From the NCBI RefSeq assembly GCF_024868665.1, contig NC_079890.1, positions 39,289,773 through 39,353,772 of the forward strand: a DNA stretch of 64,000 nucleotides. Direction: 5' to 3'. The translations under genes and the position numbers were made by a program. The DNA is from Triplophysa rosa. Taxonomy: Eukaryota; Chordata; Actinopteri; Cypriniformes; Nemacheilidae. Positions 20,494 through 32,500 of this stretch are shown piece by piece (position 1 is the stretch's first letter; each line of letters starts with the position of its first letter). Under the pieces are notes generated by a model. It had not been told where the DNA came from. It ran no database searches and was given only the letters and a program-made list of their open reading frames with translations.

Positions 20494-23400
20494 ATGGCGG
20501 AAAAAGAGAGCGAGGACTCCGAGTCGGAGAGAATCTTGCTTACGCCAAAACATCTTAAAAGTGCTGTTTGGCGTTTCTTTGGTTTCTGGAGTGTCAAAGG
20601 TAATATCATTGACAAAACCAATGTCATTTGTAAGTTGTGTAAGAAACCGCTGCTTTATCACTCCACAACATCTAACTTGAGAACGCACACGCAATCGTGT
20701 CATCCCGAGGAGTTTTCTCGAGAGTGTCATGACAGGGGCCAGCATTAAAGCAGTCCAGGGTAACTTCGTTTTACACCACGAATACCACACAGTCTCTACC
20801 TTCAGCAAAACAGGAAGAAATCACCTTAAAAAAGTACTGAATTCATCTGCAAAGATATGCGCCCCATAAGTAGCCTATCGTGGATGGCGAAGGCTTTCAA
20901 AACTTTGTTCGAGCACTCAACCCACGGTATAATTTCCCTTCTCGGGGTACAGTGAGCAATCGCATCGCGAAGCTTTATGATAGCACTGCCAAGAGCGTGA
21001 AAGCCTTACTGAACAATCGATCTGTGGCCTTGACAACGGATGAATGGACTTCTCTACGCACTGACGCATATGTGACAGTCACTGCACATTTTATATCAGA
21101 TGACTGGGAAATCAAAAACTATGTACTGAAAACAGAAGAGCTGAGAGAAAAGCATACCGCCGAAAATGTGAGTGAATGCATTTTGCAAATTCTTGGTGCT
21201 TTTGAAATCAAACTGGAGTCTGTGATATCAGTGACTACTTATAATGCTGGGAATTACGTGAAGGCAGTTGAGAGCCATATGAAAAGAGTGAACATTCCGT
21301 GTTTGGCGCACACACTAAATCTAGCTGTATGTAAGGGCAACCCGTTCTCACTCCCGACTCGTCACATATTTACGCTCGGTCAGCGCCCCACAGCGTCACT
21401 TTTGAACGCGCAGGGTACTCCTTTGGCGTTGTTTTTCGACGAACAGGGAACTGCGTTGATGTTTTCTAAATGCTCCAGACCGAGATGCGTGCAATTCTTA
21501 GCATTTCATAATTATTTATGGTTTTAATATTTTTGTAGCACCTAACCTCACCCTAAACCTAACCCTAACCACTTCTCAGCCATATAAAACACAACACGCT
21601 AAGTACAGTCACGGGTATTTATTGCACAAACTGACCAAAAGCATTACAAAATATAACAAACAACTCGTTTCGCAGACCTTTTTGCGCCAAAGCCTTACGA
21701 TAACTTCACATGAAGATGCCGCGCGTGTCCGTGAATACGTGAAGTCGCTCCCATTCAAAAGATAAACCGGAACAGCTAGATGCAGTCGGTTGCGGGAGCC
21801 AATACCGTTTCACGTTCAAAGCCAACGAAATGACGCGATCGGACATGAGACACGGGAAAGCCAATGGCATCGAAGCTGACGTAACTTCCTCTGGCGGCAA
21901 ATTTAGAACGTCGTTCTTCACTGGAATTGAGATTTACGGAGGACGGTGATCGCTTTCGCATCTGTTCCTCATACAAATCGATCGTTTCGCGTTGGTACCC
22001 TTGGAATATCTGTATTTTTTAACGACATTGTGACTGCTTGTATTATGTGTTTTATATTACGATAAATAAACTGTTTTAAACATTCAATAAACATTACTTG
22101 CTCAAACTGTCTGAATAGCGTCATGTATATGCAATTATCCTGGCCATTAAACTTAAATTAAAACCCCGAAACATCATCATTGCAAATTATATCTAATATA
22201 CATTTTTATAATGACGGTGAAATTCGCGTGCCCTTCACGTCGAAAAACGACGCCAAAGGAGTACCCTGCGCGTTCAAAAGTGACGCCGAAGGACGCTGAC
22301 CGAGCGTAAATATGTGACGAGTCGGGAGTGAGAACGTGTTGGTAAGGGGCTTCGTGGTGTTCGAGCTATTGAAACGGCGATTAGCAAACTGAAGATGACC
22401 ACTGCCCATTTCAGCAAGTCAGCTGTTGATAGCTACCTGCTTGAGAAGAAACAAAAACTGCTCGAAGTTAAATCGGACAAGCTCATCAATGACTGCCCCA
22501 CCCGATGGAACAGCACACATGACATGATCAATCGAGCCCTGGAGCAGCAAGCACCTGTAGCCGCTGTAATCTTTGAAAAGAAGATGTCTCATCTGGAGCT
22601 GACTACAAGTGAATGGGTTCTGATGGAATTGGTAAGAATCGGTGTTACTTTTGTATCATTGAGATACTATATACTATTATTGTTTATACTGATACTGATT
22701 AATAATTAGTTTTTGGTTTCATTTTAATTGTATAGTATTTATTTTTAAATAAAGTTATACTAAATAAAAATTATTTATTTTATTATATATATAGCCTATA
22801 TATTTTTTTGTATATTTTATTTCGGTTTATTTTTTTATTTGGTTTATTTATTCTTTTTAATTAATCAGATTGTTTATTTACAGGTTAAGAACGTTCTTCA
22901 ACCTTTCAAGACTGCCACAGAGGCGTTGTCAATAGACAAATACCCGACTGCGTCTGCTGTCCTTCCTTTGCAACACGTTCTTGTAAGGCAGCTCCAACCA
23001 AATTCTAATGACAGCTCGGCAGTGAAAGAAATGAAAATGAAAATCGCAGCTGATCTCCAAAGCCGTTACCCTAATGAAAAGCAGGCCTTCATGCTACTTA
23101 ACACTGCAAGCTATTTAGACCCACGATTCCACCGTCTAAACCATTTGCCAGAGGAACAGAAAACACAAGTACGGGCGAAGATATTGTCCGAGTTAACAAC
23201 TATAATGGAAGAGTCAAAAAGTGAGCGCGCTGATGTACATCCGGACGCAAAAAAAAGACTGCGCTGTCTGCCATGGGCAACCTGTTCGACGGCGTATACA
23301 GTCAGACCCAAAGCAGTGCTGAAGAAGGCATCAAGGCTTTGGAGCATGAGATGGATATGTTTGAACGAGAAGCTACGCTACCCGCTGACGAAAACCCTCT

Positions 23401-23589
23401 CAATTGGTGGCAAAAATCGTGCGGTATGTACATATTGCGCAGCTGGCAAAGACATACTTGACCATACCTGGCACATCGGTCAGAGCTGAGCGCGTGTTTT
23501 CATCAGCTGGAAACATTGTCAACAAAAAACGCTCAGCACTCGCTGCAGATCAAGTTGACCGTCTGGTGTTTTTGACGAACAACATGTAG
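20494..23589 (+). pseudogene. hAT transposase (BED-finger type), degraded
   Basis: ATG at 20494 opens a BED zinc finger with CKLCKKPLLY and NLRTHTQSCH. Shifts and a stop follow near 20748. The core resumes with LTTDEWTSLRTDAY (first catalytic Asp), IPCLAHTLNLAVCKG, then after the nested insertion GLRGVRAIETAIS and CPTRWNSTHDM. The second catalytic block reads SVTTYNAGNYV, with Tyr where hAT transposases have Asp. A plausible GT-AG intron spans about 22633-22882. The C-terminal dimerisation region (GTSVRAERVFSSAGNIVNKK, NNM stop) is in another frame after shifts near 23250 and 23425. It is not a functional enzyme. Confidence 0.85.
21339..22341. mobile_element. Nested 1-kb element with ~110-bp terminal inverted repeats
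   Basis: Left arm 21339-21452 and right arm 22228-22341 are about 90% inverted copies (shared CGTTCTCACTCCCGACTCG, TTTTGAACGCGCAGGGTACT). Flanks are GTAAGGGC and GTAAGGGGC. Removing the element restores the transposase frame as VCKGLRGV. Long arms and an 8-9-bp duplication suggest a Mutator-like non-autonomous element. Between the arms lie about 770 bp without transposase similarity. Confidence 0.85.
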
Positions 23590-23967
23590 ATGTGTAGTGA
23601 GCGGATTGTTTCTGAATGGCAGTTTGCTTTGCTATTTTGTGTTCATGTAGTACAAACATTCTGTTGAAGCGTGTTTTCTCAGGTTACTGATGCATTTACA
23701 CAGTTTTATGCACTTTTGTTTGAAAAATTATGCACTTTAAAAAGTCAATGTCATTTAATTTCAATAAAAGATGCGGTGCTTGATTTGGTTTATATTTGCT
23801 TATTGCGCTCGCTTGCGCCCTCTTGTGAGCATAGCAGACAATACAGTACATTTTTTCTTTTAACATTGTGTTGCCTTTAGAATTCGAATATAATTCGAAT
23901 TTAGCTAATATTTCAGAAAGAATTTCGAATTTAGCTTTTCAGCCATTTTGACAGCCCTAGACGTAAC

Positions 23968-24703
23968 TAACAAAAATTAAGTACAATTACTTGAAACGTT
24001 CAAGACGTTCTTTTGAGCATGCGCAATGAAGCACAACTCCCCTCCCCCACACCTTGCTGAAGCACATGGACTGAGCACTGTGGATTCCGTCACCGTTTTA
24101 TTAGCATGACTGTTAACATTTACCATATTGATTTAAACAATTTTAAAGGGCAAATACAGATATGAGCAATACAGAAAACAAATGCGTGTAAATAAAACAA
24201 TGGGGAAATAGAAATCTCTAATGACAGTTTTAATAAAAGGATCTTACATTTATAAAATGAATTGCTATGAAATTCACTTGATATTGTTGAACCATTGACC
24301 CATGGCACACTACTGTTGTTCTACACACTTGATCTCGACTATCACACACAACAACACAAATAAAGACTATAATGAGATCCAAGTTCAACAGTGATGTGAA
24401 AACCACGTCATTCACATCAGGTCAGTAATGGAGAAGAACAATAATAGAAATGAGAGAATAATATGAAACAGTATTTGCATAAACATTCAGTTGGTATATC
24501 CAGATTAAAGGTGTTTCACACAGGAACCTGTAAATAAAACAAAGATTCAGTAAATCAGAAGAAATATTCTTTATATTTTTTTACAGCTTATAGTGGAGAC
24601 CAGGGGTCTCAAAAGCATCATTAGATAACTATGGTAGCTAACAGTGCCCCTTCAAAATATTTATCAACTTGAAGAGATAGAACTGTATTTAAACTGAATC
24701 TAA
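23968..24703. other. Unassigned AT-rich sequence
   Basis: No supported exon or bounded repeat. One NRF1-like GAGCATGCGCA lies near 24015. Confidence 0.3.
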
Positions 24704-24711
24704 CCTGCGTA

Positions 24712-26020
24712 CAGGGTTCGAATTGAGGGGGGCTGGGGTGGTCCCGGACCCCTCATAAGCCTTAAGGGACCTCTCATAAGGTCTAAAATAGTGAACTTGG
24801 GGGGTCCCCTTGGTTTTTCATTAAAACTAGACAACTTAAAACACAAAATAATTTTTTTGTCAAATTATCATGCTAAAACAAAACACTTTGTCCGTTATTT
24901 GTACAAATTTCATAAAACTAAAATGTAATTTTTATCTGAAAAATCCATGCATGCTCAAGCGCGACACACAGTGTTCAATGAAGACATGTATAGAGATGCA
25001 AGATGCGTGCGGAACCTCTCATATTGAAAGCGTTTATCGTAAAACTTTACAGTTAGCTTAGTATAATTTTGATGTGCAAGTCTTTCTTTATGTCCGATGT
25101 TATCTCACATTGTCAAAACAGATGCGACGCGGTACTGAGCCACTAAAGCGACATACAGGTGGTGGAAAAATAGGAAAGGGAGTGAAAATATTTTAAATAT
25201 TTGCGTAAATAAGTGCGTTCCTTTGCAAAACTTTTGCGTTTCCCCAAGAATATTTTTCTTTACCTCAGAAAACTTTCGCATTCCCCAGAGATTATTTTGC
25301 GCTCCCTTCTGCAAACATGAGCTCCGACTTTGACGAGAAGGCTTCTGCTTTTACACAAAGGAATGACATTTGTTTTTCTTATTCTGCATTGGTTCATATG
25401 GATTATTTTCAAATACTTGATCTACATTATCAGGAGTTGAATCACGTTTAAAACATTCATACGCTTCTCCATGAGGTGACGCGTCCTCTCCCTCACTGGC
25501 TCCAATGTTTTTTTTAATATTCCAAAAAAAGGGAACAGCACCGCATTACAATAATATAAAGAACAAGAATGAAATGACAAGAAAAAAATAAGGAAAATAA
25601 GAGGACAGGAAAATCTCAATTAGTAAGAAAATGTTATCATACATTTTGAAAAACGTGTTATTCTTATTGCTTTAAATAAATTTAAGAGATTTTACAATGA
25701 GTGAAATCTGAGCAAGAAAGACGCCAAACCTAGGCAAAATCTTGTATGCAAAATCTACAATCTAAAAAAATCTACAATGCAAAATAAAAAAATTAACAGC
25801 AAGAAACTGCAAAAAACAAAGAAAATTGTAATCTCTCCCTCATGTGGATCTCTTTTAATGGATTATCAACATGTTAAGGACATTTATGCATGTAATGTGG
25901 TCAAATTACTACAATGATCCAAACTATCATGTGATTGATGCTTGAACTGGCAGCTCCGTCTGTTTTTTTTCTTTTGAAGACTGGTTAGGGGACCCCCCAA
26001 GAGACACAATTCGAACACTG
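24712..26020. mobile_element. hAT-like non-autonomous element (GGGTTCGAATTG ends)
   Basis: Ends CAGGGTTCGAATTG and CAATTCGAACACTG are imperfect inverted repeats, with subterminal GGGGGGTCCCC and GGGGACCCCCC. Flanks CCTGCGTA (24704-24711) and CCTGCATA (26021-26028) are an 8-bp duplication with one mismatch. The 1,309-bp interior is AT-rich and has no transposase. Confidence 0.8.
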
Positions 26021-26028
26021 CCTGCATA

Positions 26029-26489
26029 CATTGTTTGCTCGTAAATGTGTTTTTCAATCAATATTTTCGGGGTTCTACGACTATATTAAGGAATGAAAGA
26101 TGTGCTAACATTGAGCAACGGCCAATATTTATATAAATCATTTGCCATCACATTAGTGAGAGTATAAACGCTTCAGTTTAAATGTGCTTTTGTGAAAAGC
26201 TTGTAAATAGGCCTAAATATACAAAAGATCTACATTCTAGAAAGTAAAACCATTGCAAAAGATTCAACAATAAAATATATTTACAAAATATTACAAAACC
26301 AAAAATGTTAGTGTAAAAATTATTGTAAATGCCTGTCAATTGTTTATCCGTGTTTGTTTTATTAACCCAGTCCCCAATGCAGTTAGTTACATTTAATTGG
26401 TTTAAGAACTTTGTTTTCCCGAACGTGTTACATACTAAATTAAATTATTTAAGATGGCACTCTACATATTGTCGCTGTCCTTCTGAAAC
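26029..26489. other. Unassigned AT-rich sequence
   Basis: Between two hAT-like elements. Nothing recognisable. Confidence 0.3.
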
Positions 26490-26497
26490 CTTGTACG

Positions 26498-27495
26498 CAG
26501 TGGCGTAACTTTGTTTTGAAAAGTGGTGGGGACAAAGACGACAAAAACCAAAGTGCAATTAAGCGCAAAATGTTTGGTACATGTATGACTTAAATAGCCA
26601 TTTTCAAATATTTTCATCATTTTATTGAAAATAAATGCCTTTACAATCTGATATATTATATGTGATGGGGGGGGGAAAGTTCAGCAAGCAGCAATCCCGA
26701 ACCCAGGGCGATATGTAAGGAATAATGTACAGGCAGCCGGTTGTTATCTCAGAAATAACCCCCGACAGTGTGTTCAGGACCCGACGTGAAGCGGTCTCGT
26801 GTCACACCGAAGGGGTTTACTTCATGATAACAGCCGGCTGCTTGTACATTATCCCACTTATTACACGGCTACTTTCCACATGAGAAAAAAACTGGACATA
26901 AAATGTGAATTTTAAATATTTTATTAGCTCATTTTTACCGAATGCAGACCTTCCGCGAGGAAAAGCCTTTTACTTTCGGTTTTAAAGTAAGAAACGCTGT
27001 TCAAACGTCACGAACAGGCAAATTAGTTTAATCATTTGTAAATATAATGTCATATATGTGATTAAAAGACATATTTATAATTCATTTTTGTGTAATATTA
27101 AACTGCCCCTCTCAAAATGATTAGCAGCATCCGGGTTACAGGGTGTTATTATTTTTGAGCGGTTGTTATTTAAAAACAACAACCCTTGTAATGTCGTGAC
27201 TGGCCAATCAGAATCAAGCATTGAAATGAGCCGTGTAATAAGAAGTTAGTTACACACGCTTTACGCTCTAAGCCACTGGAGCAGTCAGATTGCATGTGCC
27301 TTTCTTATATTTGGACTATTCCAGTCTGAAACTGGTGGGCGGAGTTAGTATAAATAGCCTCTGCTTACAACGTGGGCTATTTGCACTATAAATAGACACT
27401 CCATATTTATTAATTTCTTCCAATAAGTGGAGGGAACAAAATTGACTTTGGAAAAGAGTGGTGGGGACATGTCCCAGCCGCAAATTACACCTATG
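26498..27495. mobile_element. hAT-like non-autonomous element (CAGTGGCGTAACTT), copy 1
   Basis: Ends CAGTGGCGTAACTTTG and GCAAATTACACCTATG are imperfect inverted repeats. The flanks at 26490-26497 and 27496-27503 are both CTTGTACG. Another copy in reverse orientation is the outer shell of the nest at 52493-62305. It has no transposase and carries the insertion at 26718-27243. Confidence 0.9.
26718..27243. mobile_element. Nested repeat: hairpin plus CTTATTACACGGCT MITE
   Basis: An inverted pair (GTACAGGCAGCCGG against CCGGCTGCTTGTAC, about 26728-26848) is followed by CTTATTACACGGCT at 26857 and its exact complement AGCCGTGTAATAAG ending near 27243. The copy at 58287-58518 lacks this block, so it is a later insertion. 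Confidence 0.6.
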
Positions 27496-27503
27496 CTTGT
27501 ACG

Positions 27504-28520
27504 TCCAAATTTGCTGTTTTTCAGGAAATGGGAAAAACACTGAAGTCTTTCATTGATCGCACACTAGTTGACAAGCACTTTTTAATACTTTTTATTGATT
27601 AAATATTTGCAAAAACCCAGTGACAAAAAGGGTGACTAATGATAATGATTGTCAATCAATATTAGAGTGCCACCTTTAGGCTGAATTACGCTAAGACACT
27701 AGACATCCCCAATTTCTGACTTCTGAGAAAAGTTGAAGGTGCCAGCTCAAAAATGGGTATAAAAACGTGAATAAAGATGATTTTGTTGTTTCAGTTTGTT
27801 ATGTAGCCTATCTAATAAGTGTCAATATACTTTTTAGTTTTTAAGAAGTTTTTGGCAGATTCCTGAAATATTTGTGTTTTCTCTGTTATGACAGGTGGTC
27901 TAATAAATTTGTTGACACTAAAAACATTTCTTTAGATGTTAACACAGTTGGTTGTGTTGTACATCATTTTAGCAACTGTTAATTATTACAGTAGAGAAGA
28001 CTATATAGTTTGAGCTTTTATGCAATATTATGCCTTTCAGGTTTAAAATCTACATATGGCCAACGTCATAGGTCATCATGTGGCAAACCACTATAATATA
28101 TCGATGACGCGTTGGTGTCTCATAATTAATTATGAGAATGCGTTTTCTTTTCCAATGAGAAGACGTTTCTCTTAATTATTCATGACAACACTTGGCGTGT
28201 TTCAGACCCTTCAGACAGAGGCGCTCATATGATTGCAGATGGATAAATCAAGTAAAGCAGAACACACTTAGGAGTAGCAAAAATACGTCATCCGATAATT
28301 ATATATAAAAGTATAGGCCCCATCTTTATATGAAATACACTATACGCAGTATGTTATCTGTGGGCTCGTGTGGGCCAGTCCAGCTCGGAACTCGATCGGA
28401 TGAGGGGACCTCCACCCATAATATGAATACTCATTATATTAAATTGGTGGTTTCTGTAATACCGCTGTTGCTTGAATGTATGATTTGTGTAATGACTAAT
28501 ATATTTTAGGATACGGATCA
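27504..28520. other. Unassigned sequence
   Basis: No gene. A palindrome CTCATAATTAATTATGAG lies near 28120, and short inverted AGACGTTTCTC-like motifs follow, but no element can be bounded. Confidence 0.3.
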
Positions 28521-28529
28521 CTTTCTCCC

Positions 28530-28741
28530 GTGCTTACGAAAATTAACCATGGTTTAAAACAAAAAACACGGTTATTGTAGTAAGAACATGGTAACCATTA
28601 AAAATGATGGTTTTCAAAACCCATAGTTAAAACATGGTTACTGTAGTGAAACCATGGTTTTGCCAATAGTAATCAATGCACCAAAAAAACATTGTTACTA
28701 CACTTTTACCACAACAAAACATGGTTCATTTTCATAAGGGC
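28530..28741. repeat. MITE of AACCATGGTTT type
   Basis: CTTACGAAAATTAACCATGG at the left and CATGGTTCATTTTCATAAGG at the right are inverted. The interior repeats AACATGGTTACTGTAGT-like units. A common fish repeat. Confidence 0.6.
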
Positions 28742-29150
28742 CGCACACTCCCCCACACTTCTTCTCACAGCGTTTACGCACATTTAAGTAGAATTTTTCC
28801 AAATGACAGTGAGGTAGACTCGCTGAAGGAGGGGGGTTTCATGACCCTTTAAGCACTCTGTGGTACTAATATGCAGTCTTTAGATGCAAAAGAAGACTTC
28901 AGGTCTTATCCTCTCAAATTCTCTCAGGGTTCTCAAGGAACATTCCAGATATCAGTGTGTTTATACTGTACCATGATCAATTAAGAGCCCTTGACTGCTG
29001 ATCTCCATCAAACTACTGACTGTGACCTCAACAACAAACGAACTGCATTAGTCAAGCTGTATGTGTCTAATATTAAACAGAGTATATGAACTATTTTGAT
29101 TCATAATGATTTTAAAACACACAGTATAGATGTGTTTTCTGTACTTTCAG

Positions 29151-29541
29151 TCAAGTTATAAAGTGTGTGTACTCGCTTCCGTCCTCCTTCTGTTCCTCCT
29201 TCTGTTCCTCCTCCTGTTCCTCCTCCTCCTGTTCTTCTTCTTCCTCAGGTAGTTGTGTCCAGGACAGATTAAAATCAGAGATGTGTGATGCCAGAGCAGA
29301 CTGCAGCTAAAATTCATCAAAGATTTCACTTATACTGTCATTTCTCATTCTCTCATCATCACTCATCTCATATATTTACACACATCAAACACTCTCATAT
29401 GTCACTTCTCTCTTAAATCATCACTTTTACTTTTGTATTTTAAGACTCTTTTTCTCACCTGATGGAGGATTTTGTCGCTCTCAGCAGCTACATCACCACT
29501 GGAGGAGAACTTCAGCCTCAGGAAGGTTTTTTCACGATAAA
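29151..29541 (-). CDS. Tail exons of lectin gene 2
   Basis: Exon 29541-29459 (83 bp, as in gene 1) encodes YREKTFLRLKFSSSGDVAA then ESDKILHQ. Exon 29306-29151 encodes LQSALASHISDFNLSWTQLP, a Glu/Gln/Lys-rich repeat tract, then EDGSEYTHFIT and TGA. The final exon does not use the donor that gene 1 has after its acidic run, so the C-termini differ. The tract is a GAGGAR/CAG-type codon repeat and is probably length variable. The 152-bp intron between them is homologous to the corresponding intron of gene 1. Confidence 0.7.
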
Positions 29542-32500
29542 CTGTACCAGAAAACCAAAATATTAAATATTATTGCAATAAAAGTTCAAAAGTATACAAT
29601 AAAAATTAGGCTACTCAAGTATCAACTTATTAATTTATATTTCACTTAATATTAATATTATTTGTATTTATTATTAATAATACTATCATAATTTTATTAT
29701 TTTTCATATTATATTATAATTATAATGAGCGATTTTTGCAACAGGGAGATCTAAAGAGTAAACAAACAGAGAGGGAGGTTGTTGAGAGGGACATCTAGAG
29801 GCGAGTAAAAAACACTGTGCGGTTCACAGAGAACACGTTTTTTTAACATTGTTTTTCTACACGCGCTAGACGGACTGTTATGCCCGCGTCTCTCGCATGA
29901 GCGCATGAAATCATTTCAACTGTTACGTGCAGCGCATCAATGTCAGTTCCACAGCAGTGGACCAATCACAACATGCAGATGCCTCATAAAAGACAGTAAC
30001 CTTGTAAACTACGCATTACTACCGATGTTGTAGTTTTGTAAGGAAAGCTGCGCAGTGTAACCAGGTAAAAGTACAGTTTTTCATTAAAAATATACTCAAT
30101 TAAGTATAAGTAACCTCCTCTAGATTTACTTCTATTTCCAAAATCTTACTGAAGTGTAACAGATTAAATGTGTTTCGTTACTACAAACCTGTGAACATTT
30201 TATACTGTACAGGCATAATCCCAGAATATAACCAGAATATGAAACACTCACATTCATAGAAAATCTCTATAGGATTATTTTTCCATTGCAGTGGCTGCAT
30301 GCATTTTAAAATGCCAAAATGCCTCGCATCACGTTTGCAAGTTATACTTTTTTTATTGTAGCTACGTGGGGCTCAGGGTTTTCTATTATTTTACCGACAT
30401 TTCATTTTATAAACAAGGTGCTTCGCACATACTGTAGGGTGACCACCCGTCCCGCTTTGCGTTGTACCATACCGCACAACATTTTTACATTGGACATTGC
30501 TGGGACGTGGTGATTACCTCCTGAAGACATAACAGGAGTCTTCCCGCATGTCGCATATAGAGAAAATCCCAGTGAACACAACGTCACCAGTTCATCTTCA
30601 TTTGGTCACCGTGACGTTACTTTGTGACCACGTTCTGAGGACATCTTGGCAACGTTCAATTTCGTAGAATTTTTGCTAACTTTCCAGAAACATCGTAGCC
30701 ACGTCCTCAAATAACGTTGTGAATTAATCCCATGGAGAACGTTGTAGCGACGTGTTATACTGATCATCAGATAACCTGGACACTGGTCATTTGTGACCCT
30801 GGACAACAAAACCAGTCTTATGGGTCAATTTTTCGAAATTGAGATCTTTACATATCTGAAAGCTGAATAAATAAACTTTCTATAGATATATGAGTTGTTA
30901 GAATAGGACAATATCTGGCTGAGATACAACCGTTTAAAACTCTGGAATCTGAGAGCGCAAAAAAAATTAAATATTGAGAAAATTGCCTTTGAAGTTGTTA
31001 ATCAGGGGCACTGTGGCAGACCACCCACTCACAAAAATAAAGTTTTTATATATTTAAGGTAGGAAATTTACAAAATATCTTCATGGAACATGATCTTTAC
31101 TTAATATCCTAATGATTTTTGGCATAAAAGAAAAATCGAGCATTTTGACCCACACAATGTATTTCTGTCTTTTACTAAAAATGTTCCCGTGCTACTTAAG
31201 ACTGGTTTTGTGATCCAGGGTCACATTTGATTAATGAATCTGGTCATTTCTATTTATTGTGTTATTATATGAAAAATGTATAATCAGAGTAAAATCTGTT
31301 ATAATGTCAAGACGAATGCTATGAATATTATAGGAATGCTGGAGTGCTGTGGTAAACTCACAGGAAACAGGGATCCAGACTTATAAAAAACTTTCCGAAA
31401 CAAGTTGGAGTACTGGGGGAGTGTATCAAGCACATAAATACTACGTCACACGTCCAACTCGTTTTTTAACAAGATGACCATAGCTGTGTCCCAATTTGGG
31501 AGCTGTGTCCTTTGAAGGCTGAATTTTAATACCGATTGCGTTACTGCAGCGGGACTGAAGGCTGGTAAGGCTGTCCCGATTGAAAGGTTGCTTCAAAAGA
31601 AGCCACAAAATGCGACCTTATTTCCGCGAGTTTTTAAGGATAGAACGAATGTATCCTTCACAGCTTTGGCTATCCCGAGATTCATTGCGCGCCTGTAACG
31701 GCTTGAAAATGTTAAATAATCATTCAAAACTTTAGTTATATAAAAGTATGTAAATCACAAAAACGGTCCATTTCAGTGTTTTAATATTATGTATGATGTT
31801 GTTAATGAACATTATTGGTGCACAATTGTGTTTTAAATTTCTAAGGTTGGTTAATTGAATATACTGTTGGGCTGTTTCATCTACATAAACGTGTCATTCT
31901 CAAAAAATATATAAAAAAATTCTGGCTACGCATTTGTTTAAAAAAGCTTTCCGCAGTCGTCACGCAACAGGAGCAGCAGGTGACGCGATTAGGAAATCCC
32001 CCGCGAGGCTAGACCATCTCATTTCACTTCGCTTCTTGGACTTTTGAGGCTGCGTGCGTTGAAGAACAAGTCCTCGTTTTTAAGTCCGTGACCTTAGAAG
32101 GTTGCAACCCCCGAATTGGGACAGAGCTCATGTTAAGCATGAGAAGCCAGAATGTTTAACATTGTAAAGAAGTCAGAATGCATGAAACAGCAATAAATCA
32201 CCCATTTAAGGATTCAATTGGGTTACGATGTCCACTCGCAAGCTCTTTTACATACTTTTGATTGGTTAAAAATGAGCAAAACCCACAGACAGAAGGGTGG
32301 CTAATAGTAATGATTTATGAAAAAGTAAAAAAGACAAATTACATCGTAACGATTTGTGTAAAGGTTTTAGATTATACCAATCTTTTGATGAAATGGTGGT
32401 TTTACAGAAGGGATGTTTTGTTGTCAAGTTTTTCAACAATTACCACAACAGAGCAAAATGAACCAATCAAAACAGAACGTTCAAATTAAGAAAAAGGAAT

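Larger units (their letters stand above)
20296..23959 (+). mobile_element. hAT transposon, full length but inactivated
   Basis: Ends TAGGGCTGTCAAAA and TTTTGACAGCCCTA are perfect inverted repeats. Flanking 20288-20295 and 23960-23967 are both GACGTAAC, an exact 8-bp target duplication as expected for hAT. Length is 3,664 bp, including a 1,003-bp nested element at 21339-22341. Subterminal regions are rich in TTCGAAT/ATTCGAA repeats. The transposase frame is on the + strand. Confidence 0.95.

Noticed and set aside
21545..21575. CCTAACCCTAACC as interstitial telomere sequence.
   Set aside because: Only about two exact units within degenerate text, too short to call.
7479..31224. The same GTGACCCTGGA element sits in the equivalent intron of both lectin genes, in the same orientation relative to the gene, suggesting it predates the duplication.
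   Set aside because: The flanking duplications differ (ATAT and ATTT) and adjacent sequence does not match, so these look like independent insertions of an abundant family.
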